A program made the translations under genes and the position numbers. Positions 1 through 6,430 of a stretch of 16,242 bases of DNA are shown here, one piece after another. The stretch's first letter is position 1; each line of letters begins with the position of its first letter. The notes under the pieces are model-generated. The model was given only the letters and a program-made list of their open reading frames with translations, was not told the DNA's origin and did not search any database. Origin of the DNA: JAVVHH01 sp032249615 (GTDB taxonomy: Bacteria > Pseudomonadota > Alphaproteobacteria > Acetobacterales > Acetobacteraceae). The DNA is taken from assembly GCA_032249615.1 (NCBI GenBank), contig JAVVHH010000086.1, positions 1 to 16,242 on the forward strand. The letters are read 5' to 3'.

Positions 1-307
1 GATAATCTTTTGACAATGCAGGGGAATATTCTTGAAGTTCGCGCGGGCGAGGTCCGGTCGAAATTCCAGCGCACAATAACTGTAAACTTTTTCGACGGTC
101 TAACCGGCTATGGAACGTTTCGGCGTGGAGCGCGACATAGAAACGGCATTGTCACGCCATCAGAATTCGTTGCCAGCTCGGGAAACAAGGTTTTCTGGGC
201 ACGTGCCGTCGAGTTACCTGATTGCTACTGTCCGGAGTGTAACGTTGGCCGACACAGAGCAAGGGCCGACGCGGGCATACCGTCCAGCACGAGCCTTCAT
301 AGGCGGA
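1..307. other. Left-end stretch without a supportable gene
   Basis: This segment lies downstream of the minus-strand amidase gene. By eye it is less GC-rich than the rest of the window. Open frames cross it (for example from 10 and from 110 on the plus strand), but both run into the amidase gene in antisense. They show no recognisable domain, and their downstream parts have the arginine/serine/alanine-rich look of shadow frames. A TTGACA-like hexamer sits at 10-15 and an 8-base palindrome (GAATATTC) at 24-31, but I see no matching -10 element at good spacing. It could be plain intergenic DNA or a decayed gene; I cannot tell which. Confidence 0.5.
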
Positions 308-1261
308 CTAGCTCAGCAGGGTGCGCTGCAGCATTCCGTGCACGCCCTTCTCTCCGTTCACCGTCTGCGTCACGTGGAAGTCGACCGCTAGGGAACAGAG
401 TTGGTAGGCTTCGTCGCGCGATAGGTTGGTCCGACTGCAGATGAAGGCGATCATCTCCCGCAAGGCGGTTTTCATCGCCACGTCGAGATCCTCGTGCATT
501 CCCATCGAAATGTAGTGCGTCGTCGTCTCGCCGCGCGGGTAACGTAAGGCCGGGCGGTCGAGGCCGTCGCCTTTGTGCAGCGTCAGGGTGAAGGTGCCGG
601 TCAGGCAGATCTCCAGCGCGTTGATGCACACTTCCCCGTCGCCTTGGACACCGTGGCCGTCGCCGGCGGAGAAATTGGCGCCGTCCACGAACACGGGCAG
701 GAACAGCGTGCTGCCGGCGCCGAGCTCCTTGTTGTCGAGATTGCCGCCGTGCTCGCGGGGCTCCTTGGTCGAGAGCACGCCATAGGAGGGCTTCGGCGCG
801 ACGCCCATGACGCCGAAGAAGGGCTGCAGCGGCAGCACCATGCCCCAGGGCAGCGTGCAGGTGTTGGCGGCCCGGTCGATCGGGATGTGGCTCAGGAAAC
901 GGTCGGGGAAGTCTTCTGGCAAGGTGCCGGCCAGCGGACGGTGCCCGCAGAATCCCCAATCGGCGCCGAACTCGATCTTGTCGATCCGGACCTCGAGCAT
1001 GTCGCCGGGCTCTGCGCCGGCGACGGCGACGGGGCCGGTCAGGATGTGGGGGCCACGCTGCGGGACGGCGCGGTGGATGGCCGAGAGAGCGTGCGGCACC
1101 ACCAAGCCGGAGCCCGGCGGCGGCATGCAATCGGCCGGGCCGGAGACGCATTCGAGCGTGACGGTGTCGCCGCTCCGGATGGTCAGGACCGGATCGATGG
1201 CGGCGCTAAAAGTGCCCCAGTGGACGGTCTGGGGACTGGCGGAAACGCGGTGCGCGGTCAT
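308..1261 (-). CDS. Acetamidase/formamidase family amidohydrolase
   Basis: The 317-residue product belongs to the FmdA/AmdA family, whose members hydrolyse formamide, acetamide or related short amides to the acid plus ammonia in the cytoplasm. Family signatures are clear: LTGPVAVAGAEPGDMLEVRI around residues 75-94, HGGNLDNKEL at 171-180, and an acidic/His segment GDGHGVQGDGEVC at 200-212 that corresponds to the family's metal and active-site region. The length matches the short (about 300-residue) branch rather than the roughly 400-residue Methylophilus formamidase. The ATG at 1261 is preceded by GGAG at a reasonable distance. The gene follows tatA on the same strand after a 62-base gap holding a small hairpin, so it may be cotranscribed or separate. 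No amide transporter or regulator is adjacent, so the natural substrate is unknown. Confidence 0.9.
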   Translation of the reverse strand: MTAHRVSASPQTVHWGTFSAAIDPVLTIRSGDTVTLECVSGPADCMPPPGSGLVVPHALSAIHRAVPQRGPHILTGPVAVAGAEPGDMLEVRIDKIEFGADWGFCGHRPLAGTLPEDFPDRFLSHIPIDRAANTCTLPWGMVLPLQPFFGVMGVAPKPSYGVLSTKEPREHGGNLDNKELGAGSTLFLPVFVDGANFSAGDGHGVQGDGEVCINALEICLTGTFTLTLHKGDGLDRPALRYPRGETTTHYISMGMHEDLDVAMKTALREMIAFICSRTNLSRDEAYQLCSLAVDFHVTQTVNGEKGVHGMLQRTLLS

Positions 1262-1305
1262 GGCGGAGGACTCCGGACGAAGCCGTCATCCTCCGCAGGA
1301 AAGAC

Positions 1306-1323
1306 CCCGCGTCAATCCGCGGG
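1306..1323 (-). terminator. Hairpin directly after tatA, possible weak terminator
   Basis: On the minus strand, CCCGCG, a six-base loop and CGCGGG form a perfect six-base-pair stem that begins immediately after the tatA stop codon. It is followed by GTCTTT, a poor uridine run. It could attenuate transcription between tatA and the amidase or protect the tatA message end. A perfect stem this short can also arise by chance in DNA this rich in G+C. Confidence 0.35.
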
Positions 1324-1581
1324 TCAGAGCGCCCGCGTGGTCTCGCGGGGCGGCACGGCCGTGGTGGTGGTCGTGTTGGCGGCGGGAGCCGAGATGGTGC
1401 CGGGCGGCCGCTCGGCGGCGCTGGCTTCCATCGACGCGTCGTCATCCTCGGCCATGTTCTTCTTGAACGACTTGATGCCCTTGGCGAAGTCGCCCATCAG
1501 GTTGCTGACCTTGCCGCTCCCGAACAGCAGCAGGACGACCAGCAGCACGATCATCCAGTGCCAGATACTGAAGCTACCCAT
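1324..1581 (-). CDS. tatA: Twin-arginine translocase subunit TatA
   Basis: The 85-residue product is a TatA/TatE-type subunit, the pore-forming component of the Tat system that exports folded proteins across the inner membrane. An N-terminal transmembrane helix (residues about 6-20), the hinge with FGSGK, and a following amphipathic helix (LMGDFAKGIKSFKKNM) are all present. A negatively charged stretch (EDDD) follows, then a low-complexity tail containing five consecutive threonines. I chose the ATG at 1581 because GGAGGG lies just upstream and because MGSFSIWHW is the usual TatA start; a longer frame reading from 1620 is unlikely. No tatB or tatC is adjacent, although the three often sit together, so they must be elsewhere if this subunit works in a full translocase. 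Neighbours are a CHAP lipoprotein upstream and an amidase downstream. Confidence 0.92.
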   Translation of the reverse strand: MGSFSIWHWMIVLLVVLLLFGSGKVSNLMGDFAKGIKSFKKNMAEDDDASMEASAAERPPGTISAPAANTTTTTAVPPRETTRAL

Positions 1582-1600
1582 GAATTCCCTCCGCTGCCGA

Positions 1601-1615
1601 GGGTGCTGCGCACCC
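1601..1615 (-). other. Short hairpin in the tatA leader
   Basis: GGGTGC, a three-base loop and GCACCC form a six-base-pair stem about 20 bases upstream of the tatA start, just ahead of its GGAGGG ribosome-binding site. It may affect message structure or be the end of an upstream transcript. There is no uridine run to support a terminator, and chance is a real alternative. Confidence 0.25.
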
Positions 1616-1692
1616 CCCACTCACCGCGTCTCACATGGCGCGGGCCGCCGCGGCTTGCAAGCAAATTGCGGCTCTGGACGAGGGGCCGCTTC

Positions 1693-2139
1693 TCACGGCG
1701 CGATGAATCCGTAGGCCGGGTAAGTCGTCGCGCCCATCGCGCCGGCCGGCTGCCACCAGACGCGGATCTGGCTCCAATCATTGGCGTCCGACACGTCGAC
1801 CACCGGTTCGCCCAGCGTGACCCGGTGATGCACCCAGTTCGCCTGATCGACCGTGATTTCGCGCGGCGAGCGCTGGCTTCGCACCACGGCGACGTGGCCG
1901 TAGGGCAACCGTCCGGAGCGGCGCAGCACCAGGACGCCGCCCGGCACCGGCTGGGAGGCTTTCGCATAACGGCCGTCCGCCTGGTCCCACCAGCTCGCCG
2001 CGTCGCCATAGAGCTGAAGGCCCGATATCTCGCGTGCATAGGGAGCACACTCGAGGGAGCTGGACGACGATTGCAGGCCGGGGTGGCCGCCGCAGGCGGC
2101 GAGACAGAGCGCGAGACAAACGGCGAGAACAGACCGCAT
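1693..2139 (-). CDS. CHAP-domain lipoprotein, putative peptidoglycan amidase/peptidase
   Basis: The 148-residue product starts with a lipoprotein signal peptide (hydrophobic residues 3-15 and lipobox LAAC with Cys16). A CHAP domain follows, a papain-like fold that cuts peptidoglycan amide bonds. The expected catalytic cysteine is Cys31 in LECAPYAR and the histidine is His82 in GHVAVV. The segment ITVDQANW (95-102) supplies the usual polar third residue. The WWDQADGRYAK segment is typical of alphaproteobacterial CHAP proteins of this small, single-domain kind. I chose the ATG at 2139 because it gives the signal peptide directly; starting at 2196 would place about 19 non-signal residues first. 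The likely site of action is the periplasmic face, and the exact bond cut is unknown. The gene lies between azlD and tatA on the same strand with gaps of 58 and 111 bases, so its own promoter is possible. Confidence 0.85.
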   Translation of the reverse strand: MRSVLAVCLALCLAACGGHPGLQSSSSSLECAPYAREISGLQLYGDAASWWDQADGRYAKASQPVPGGVLVLRRSGRLPYGHVAVVRSQRSPREITVDQANWVHHRVTLGEPVVDVSDANDWSQIRVWWQPAGAMGATTYPAYGFIAP

Positions 2140-2176
2140 CGGGCAACCCGGAACCGTCAATGAGCTGATCTTACAA

Positions 2177-2205
2177 CAAAAACACCGGCCCAGCAATTCA
2201 GCCGA
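2177..2205 (-). terminator. Weak terminator-like hairpin after azlD
   Basis: On the minus strand, CGGC at the end of azlD pairs with GCCG across an 11-base loop and is followed, after a few bases, by a run of five T residues. This could end the recX-azlC-azlD transcript before the CHAP gene. The stem is only four to five pairs, so support is weak. Confidence 0.3.
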
Positions 2206-2494
2206 ACGACCAGACCAGCCAGGCCCCGGCCGTGCCCGCGAGGATGGCGGCCGACATCTGCCGGGTCAGCAGCATGGTGGCGACGGTGACCGCGGCGCCG
2301 AACCATTCCGGCCAGCTGCCCTTGGCGAGCGCGGGGGCGACGTAGGCGACGAACAGCGCGCCCGGAATGTAGCCGAGCGCCGAGCGCACCGCTTCGTTCG
2401 GGCGCATGGCCCGGAACAGGACGTAGCCGCCGGCGCGCGTGAGGTACGTAGCCGCCGTCATGGCAAGGATCGCGAGCGCGACGTCCGGCCTCAC
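2198..2494 (-). CDS. azlD: AzlD-family branched-chain amino acid export subunit
   Basis: The product is a 98-residue hydrophobic protein of the AzlD family, the small partner of AzlC in LIV-E type exporters of branched-chain amino acids. The family's opening is visible (ALAILAMTAATYLTRAGGYV), followed by a conserved GALFVAYVAPAL stretch and a C-terminal helix. I chose a GTG start at 2494 because it overlaps the azlC stop as GTGA, a usual sign of translational coupling, and because the first helix is then complete. Starting at the ATG at 2461 would cut into that helix. AzlC and AzlD are expected to form one inner-membrane complex. Substrate specificity cannot be read from the sequence; the azaleucine-resistance name comes from Bacillus. 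Confidence 0.9.
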   Translation of the reverse strand: MRPDVALAILAMTAATYLTRAGGYVLFRAMRPNEAVRSALGYIPGALFVAYVAPALAKGSWPEWFGAAVTVATMLLTRQMSAAILAGTAGAWLVWSFG

Positions 2495-3192
2495 GCGCGC
2501 CGGTCCCGGATGACGCCGGCCGCCGCGCCAGCCACGGCGCCGCCGACGATGTGCCAGGAGGTGTCGGGCAGCAGGCGCGCGATGGTCAGCGCGGTGGCGG
2601 CCGCGACGACCCAGGGCAACAAGTCGCGCCTTCCGTGCCACATGGGCACCAGGATGGAGACGAACACGGCGAGCGCGGCGAAGAAGATGGGGTGGCCGGG
2701 CGGCAGGCGGAGCACGCCGCCGACGACGTGGCCGAGCGCGGTGGCGAGCACCCAGACGATCCACATCGATGCGCCCGAGCCGAACAGGAACCCGGCGTCG
2801 GACCGCCCCGCCTGCATCTCGGCCACCGACAGCGCCCAGTTCTGATCGGCCATCACGAACAGGCTGGCCCAGAGCCGCCAGCCGCGGACCCGGTCGAGCC
2901 AGGGGCCGATCACCGGGCCCATCAGCGCGAGCCGGAGGTTGACGATGAACGACGCGGTGGCCGCGGCCACGACCGGCGCCGGCACGCTCCAATGCCCCAG
3001 CGCCAGCAACTGCGCCGACCCGGCATACACGGTGGCGCTCATGACGGTCGCTTCCGTGAGGCTGAGGCCCTGCCCCTGCGAGACGATGCCGACCACGAGC
3101 CCGAACGGGATGACCCCGATCTGCAGCGGCAGGCTACGGTAGGCGCCGGCGATGATGGCGGCGCGGGAGAAACGCGAGCGTGTCGCCGACAT
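2491..3192 (-). CDS. azlC: AzlC-family branched-chain amino acid exporter, large subunit
   Basis: The 233-residue polytopic membrane protein is of the AzlC family. The family landmarks are IPFGLVVGIVSQGQGLSLTEA (28-48), SATVYAGSAQLLAL (52-65), SFIVNLRLALMG (81-92) and the acidic MADQNWAL segment (114-121). These proteins export branched-chain amino acids together with AzlD. The ATG at 3192 shares one base with the recX stop (TGATG), so translation is likely coupled to recX. The 3' end overlaps azlD by four bases. Length and topology match the family. No Lrp-type regulator lies beside it, which would be a common partner for such exporters. Being placed behind a recombination regulator is probably incidental operon packing. 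Confidence 0.92.
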   Translation of the reverse strand: MSATRSRFSRAAIIAGAYRSLPLQIGVIPFGLVVGIVSQGQGLSLTEATVMSATVYAGSAQLLALGHWSVPAPVVAAATASFIVNLRLALMGPVIGPWLDRVRGWRLWASLFVMADQNWALSVAEMQAGRSDAGFLFGSGASMWIVWVLATALGHVVGGVLRLPPGHPIFFAALAVFVSILVPMWHGRRDLLPWVVAAATALTIARLLPDTSWHIVGGAVAGAAAGVIRDRRA

Positions 3193-3770
3193 CAGGCGCG
3201 CTTGAGTTGGGCGAGCAGTTCGGCGGCGTCGCCGGGCTCGAGCCGGAGGGCGCGCTCGGCGACGTCGCGCGGAAAGCCGGCGCGGGCCAGGGTCGCGAGT
3301 TCGCGCACCCGGTCGGCGCCGTCGTCGGTGGGGCGGAACGGGCCGAAGCGGCGGCGGCGCAGGAAGGCGATGGCGGCGAGGAACTCCGCCTCGGGGTCCG
3401 GCAGGGCGGCGCCGGCGGTCTCGGCGTCGACGCCCTTGGCTGCGAGGTGCGCTTGGACGGCGCGGCGGGAACGCCCGGCGCGGACCAGCCGGCGGGCGCG
3501 GGCGGCGGCGAACACGGCATCGTCGAGCGCGCCCGCCGCGACCAGCGCCCGGACGACCTCGCGGGCGGCTTGGCGGCAAGGTGCTGCGGCCTCGTCCGGC
3601 GCCTCGCTGGCCCGCTGCCAGCGGCCGATGCGGCGGTCCAGCACGCGGAGCAGGCCGATCTCGGTGGCCGCGAAGCGCGCGAGGTGGCGTAGCGCGGCTT
3701 CGTGCAGGGCCGCGCGGTCCGGCGGCTTGCCGGGCGGACGCGGCGTCGACTCCTGGCCAGGTCTGGGCAT
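3192..3770 (-). CDS. recX: RecX-family regulator of RecA
   Basis: The 192-residue product resembles the alphaproteobacterial RecX family, small helical proteins that bind RecA filaments and limit their growth. The N-terminal RecX helix repeat is visible (AALRHLARFAATEIGLLRVL around residues 25-44). A REVVRAL.AAGALDDAVFAAARA segment and the RAGRSRRAVQAHLAAKGV segment (97-114) follow, matching the spacing of the helical modules. The ATG at 3770 has AGAGAG just upstream. The protein is very rich in alanine and arginine, as its neighbours are, and no recA lies in the window. I see no alphaproteobacterial SOS box (GTTC-N7-GTTC) in the 187 bases upstream, so damage control is not evident. It overlaps azlC by one base. 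Confidence 0.8.
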   Translation of the reverse strand: MPRPGQESTPRPPGKPPDRAALHEAALRHLARFAATEIGLLRVLDRRIGRWQRASEAPDEAAAPCRQAAREVVRALVAAGALDDAVFAAARARRLVRAGRSRRAVQAHLAAKGVDAETAGAALPDPEAEFLAAIAFLRRRRFGPFRPTDDGADRVRELATLARAGFPRDVAERALRLEPGDAAELLAQLKRA

Positions 3771-3957
3771 TCTCTCTTTAGTAACGGAGCCGGCCTCCCC
3801 CGCAACCGCGTGGCGGACATTCGAGCATTGATGCCGACGCGTCCGCGTTGACTTCGGGCCGCGCCCGACGCCACAGTGACCGCTTGTTCAGCCCGCCGCA
3901 TGGAGGTCCATTCGGCGCTTCGTCGCTTGGACAACCGAGGAGAGGCCACACACCCCG
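3771..3957. promoter_or_regulatory. Divergent intergenic region between recX and argD
   Basis: These 187 bases separate two divergently read gene series and must hold promoters for both. I see an 8-base palindrome (GACGCGTC, 3836-3843) and a TTGACT hexamer near 3848, but no convincing -10 partner. An AGGAGAGG ribosome-binding site for argD lies at 3938-3945, about 12 bases before its ATG, which is somewhat far. No ARG-box like sequence or leader peptide is obvious. Confidence 0.45.
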
Positions 3958-5154
3958 ATGATTCCCGCCCTGATGCCGACGTACAACCGTGCCGACCTCG
4001 CTTTCGAGCGGGGCGAAGGCGCTTGGCTGTATACGGCGGATGGCCGACGAATGCTGGATTTCGGGGCCGGCATCGCGACGTCGTCGCTGGGGCACGGCAA
4101 CCCGCATCTGGTCTCGGCGATCGCCGAGCAGGCGGGCCGGGTCATGCACACGAGCAACCTCTACCGCGTGCCGCAAGCCGAACGGCTCGCCGCGCGCCTG
4201 GTGGAGGCGACGTTCGCCGACAGCGTGTTCTTCTGCAACTCGGGGGCCGAGGCCAACGAGGGCATGGTCAAGATGATGCGCAAGGCGATGGCGGAGAACG
4301 GCAAGGCCGAGCGCTACCGCGTCATCTGCTTCGACGGCGCCTTTCACGGCCGCACGCTCGCCATGCTGGCGGCCACCGGCAACAAGAAATACCTCGCCGG
4401 CTTCGGCCCGGTGGTCGAGGGGTTCGACCACGTTCCGTTCAACAATCTCAACGCGCTGCGCGACGCCATCGGCCCGGAGACGGCTGGCATCCTCGTCGAG
4501 CCCGTGCAGGGCGAAGGCGGCATCCGCCCGGCGAGCCTCGACTTCCTGCGGGGGCTGCGCGCAGCTTGCGACGAGTTCGGCATCCTTTTGGGGTTGGACG
4601 AGGTCCAATGCGGCATGGGACGCACCGGCAAGCTGTTCGCCTACGAGTGGGCGGGCATCGAGCCGGACGTGCTCTCGTCGGCCAAGGGTATCGCGGGCGG
4701 GTTTCCGATGGGGGCGATCCTGGCGAAGGAGCACGTGGCCCGGAACCTGAAGCCCGGCACGCACGGGACCACGTTCGGCGGCAACCCGCTGGCCTGCGCG
4801 GCGGCCAATGCCGTGCTCGACGTGATCCTCGCGCCGGGCTTCCTGGACGAGGTGCGGCGCAAGGGCGACGTTCTCTGGGGCAAGCTCGAGGCGGTCGTGG
4901 CGGACTACCCGAAGGTCGTCTCTGAAGTGCGGGGCGCCGGACTGATCCTCGGGCTCAAGGCGGAAGTGCCCAACACCGAGTTGCAGGACGCGATGCTGGC
5001 CGAAGGGCTGCTGGCGGTCGCGGCCGGGGATAACGTTGTGCGCCTCGTGCCGCCGCTGGTGATCACCGATTCGGATATCGACGCCGCGGTCGAGATGATC
5101 CGCATGGCGGTGCGCCGCTGCCAGCACGGCGTGTATCCCGCCGCCGCAAAATGA
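3958..5154 (+). CDS. argD: Acetylornithine aminotransferase
   Basis: The 398-residue class III PLP aminotransferase is of the ArgD type. It converts N-acetylglutamate semialdehyde to N2-acetylornithine with glutamate as amino donor, in arginine synthesis. Visible landmarks are the cofactor-phosphate motif NSGAEAN (94-100), FHGRT (129-133), the EPVQGEGG segment (181-188), LDEVQCGMGRTG (213-224) with the pyridine-binding Asp214, and the PLP-lysine Lys243 in SSAKGIAGGFP. TTFGGNPLAC (271-280) and a C-terminal RLVPPLVIT follow. The ATG at 3958 gives the usual MIPALMPTYNR start. Related enzymes also act on succinylornithine, GABA or ornithine, but the argF partner makes the arginine role likely. 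The stop overlaps the argF start as ATGA. Confidence 0.95.
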   Translation: MIPALMPTYNRADLAFERGEGAWLYTADGRRMLDFGAGIATSSLGHGNPHLVSAIAEQAGRVMHTSNLYRVPQAERLAARLVEATFADSVFFCNSGAEANEGMVKMMRKAMAENGKAERYRVICFDGAFHGRTLAMLAATGNKKYLAGFGPVVEGFDHVPFNNLNALRDAIGPETAGILVEPVQGEGGIRPASLDFLRGLRAACDEFGILLGLDEVQCGMGRTGKLFAYEWAGIEPDVLSSAKGIAGGFPMGAILAKEHVARNLKPGTHGTTFGGNPLACAAANAVLDVILAPGFLDEVRRKGDVLWGKLEAVVADYPKVVSEVRGAGLILGLKAEVPNTELQDAMLAEGLLAVAAGDNVVRLVPPLVITDSDIDAAVEMIRMAVRRCQHGVYPAAAK

Positions 5155-6092
5155 GCAGTGCATTGGCGTTGGTGGACCGGACCGAGCCGCCGCGACATTT
5201 CCTGGACCTGCGGGATTTCGACACCGCGACGCTGCGACGGATGCTGAGCCAAGCGTCCGCGCTGAAGCATGACCGGAACCCGGCCAGGCCGCTCGCCGGC
5301 AAGACGCTGGCGATGATCTTCGAGAAGCCGAGCACGCGGACGCGGGTGAGCTTCGAGGTGGCCATGAAGCAACTGGGCGGCGACGTGGTGATGCTGAGCG
5401 CACAGGAGATGCAGACCGGGCGGGGCGAATCGGTGGCCGACACCGCGCGCGTCCTCTCCCGCTACGTCGACGCGATCATGATCCGGACCGACGACCCGGC
5501 GCGCCTGCATGAACTCGCCGCGTCGGCGACCGTGCCGGTCATCAACGGGCTGACCAACGCGAGCCATCCATGCCAGCTGATGGCCGACGTGATGACGTTC
5601 GAGGAGCATCGCGGGCCGATCGGCGGGCAGGTCGTGGCATGGACCGGAGACGGCAACAACGTCGCCTGCTCCTGGATCGAGGCGGCGGTGCGGTTCGGCT
5701 TCACGCTGCGGATCGCGACCCCCGAACTGCGCCGTCCGCCGCAGAAGCTGCTGGACTGGGCGCGCGCCCAGGGGGCGACGATCGAGCTGACCGACGACCC
5801 GGCGGCTGCCGTCCGCGGCGCGCGGTGCGTGGTCACCGATACCTGGGTCAGCATGGGCGACGATCCCGGCGAGAGCCGGCACAACATGCTGGCGCCCTAC
5901 CGGGTCACGGCCGGGCTGATGGAAGCGGCGGCGCCGGACGCGATCTTCATGCACTGCCTGCCGGCGCATCGGGGCGACGAGGTGACCGCCGAGGTGATCG
6001 ACGGCCCGCAATCGGTCGTGTTCGACGGCGCCGAGAACCGGCTGCACGCGCAAAAGGGTGTGTTGAGCTGGGCCTTCGGGGCCGATGCATGA
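5151..6092 (+). CDS. argF: Ornithine carbamoyltransferase
   Basis: The 313-residue enzyme joins ornithine and carbamoyl phosphate to give citrulline, the penultimate stage of arginine synthesis. The carbamoyl-phosphate motif STRTR (61-65), HPCQ (139-142), the ornithine-binding SMG loop in DTWVSMGD (230-237) and the catalytic HCLP (268-271) are all intact. The length is normal. The start overlaps the argD stop by four bases (ATGA), and no Shine-Dalgarno sequence is visible ahead of it, so it probably relies on ribosomes finishing argD. In turn, its own stop overlaps the next small gene as ATGA. An anabolic rather than catabolic role (arcB type) is inferred from the argD neighbour. Confidence 0.96.
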   Translation: MSSALALVDRTEPPRHFLDLRDFDTATLRRMLSQASALKHDRNPARPLAGKTLAMIFEKPSTRTRVSFEVAMKQLGGDVVMLSAQEMQTGRGESVADTARVLSRYVDAIMIRTDDPARLHELAASATVPVINGLTNASHPCQLMADVMTFEEHRGPIGGQVVAWTGDGNNVACSWIEAAVRFGFTLRIATPELRRPPQKLLDWARAQGATIELTDDPAAAVRGARCVVTDTWVSMGDDPGESRHNMLAPYRVTAGLMEAAAPDAIFMHCLPAHRGDEVTAEVIDGPQSVVFDGAENRLHAQKGVLSWAFGADA

Positions 6093-6373
6093 CGGAGCCG
6101 ATTGCCGCCATGCCGGGCTGGGCCGACGAAGGGCTCGACCGGATCTTCGCCCGTCTGCCGCAAGCGGTGCAGCCCGCCTGCCGCGCATTCGCGGAGTGCC
6201 TGGCCGCCAGCAAGGCGCCGGCGGCGCCCAGCGACATGCTCGGCACCGAGTTCGAGCCCTGCCATGCCGCATTCCGACAGGCGCTCGTCGGCGCGGCCGT
6301 GCAGCCTTCCCTGCTCGAGAGCGTGATGGGTGATCTCGAAGCCCTCGAAGCCGAGATCGCGGCGCAAAGCTAG
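6089..6373 (+). CDS. Small uncharacterised protein coupled to argF (orf94)
   Basis: The 94-residue protein has no function I recognise. It is predicted soluble, with no signal peptide or membrane segment. It is rich in alanine and looks mainly helical, with two acidic amphipathic stretches: DEGLDRIFARLPQAV near the start and LLESVMGDLEALEAEIAAQ at the end. Cysteines are at 31, 37 and 59, in CRAFAEC and EPCHAAF, but there is no standard metal-binding spacing. The ATG at 6089 overlaps the argF stop as ATGA, and GGGG lies a few bases upstream, so it is probably translated together with argF. The frame is closed by TAG at 6371. Being locked into the argD-argF operon suggests selection, but a link to arginine synthesis is only inference. 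Confidence 0.75.
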   Translation: MTEPIAAMPGWADEGLDRIFARLPQAVQPACRAFAECLAASKAPAAPSDMLGTEFEPCHAAFRQALVGAAVQPSLLESVMGDLEALEAEIAAQS

Positions 6374-6430
6374 GACCGCTCGTCACGCCGACTGGTTCAC
6401 GCCGAGCCTGGCGGTCACTATGTTAGCGGG
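6374..6430 (+). promoter_or_regulatory. Possible control region upstream of hslO
   Basis: The 57 bases between orf94 and hslO hold an inverted repeat, GACCGC at 6374-6379 and GCGGTC at 6411-6416. Inside it are two direct copies of TCACGCCGA (6383-6391 and 6397-6405), 14 bases apart. This could be an operator, an RNA hairpin or chance. No heat-shock (sigma-32) promoter is evident, and only a weak AGCGGG precedes the hslO start. Confidence 0.3.

Noticed and set aside
2551..3831. 426-residue plus-strand frame across azlC and recX
   Set aside because: It is rich in Arg, Ala, Gly and His, has no domain, and lies opposite two well-supported coupled genes.
3771..3957. SOS box (GTTC-N7-GTTC) controlling recX
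   Set aside because: A single GTTC occurs near 3893 but no second copy at the required spacing was found.
3778..6386. Long minus-strand frames opposite argD and argF (541 and 493 residues)
   Set aside because: Both are antisense shadows of genes with complete catalytic motifs; their products have no recognisable domain.
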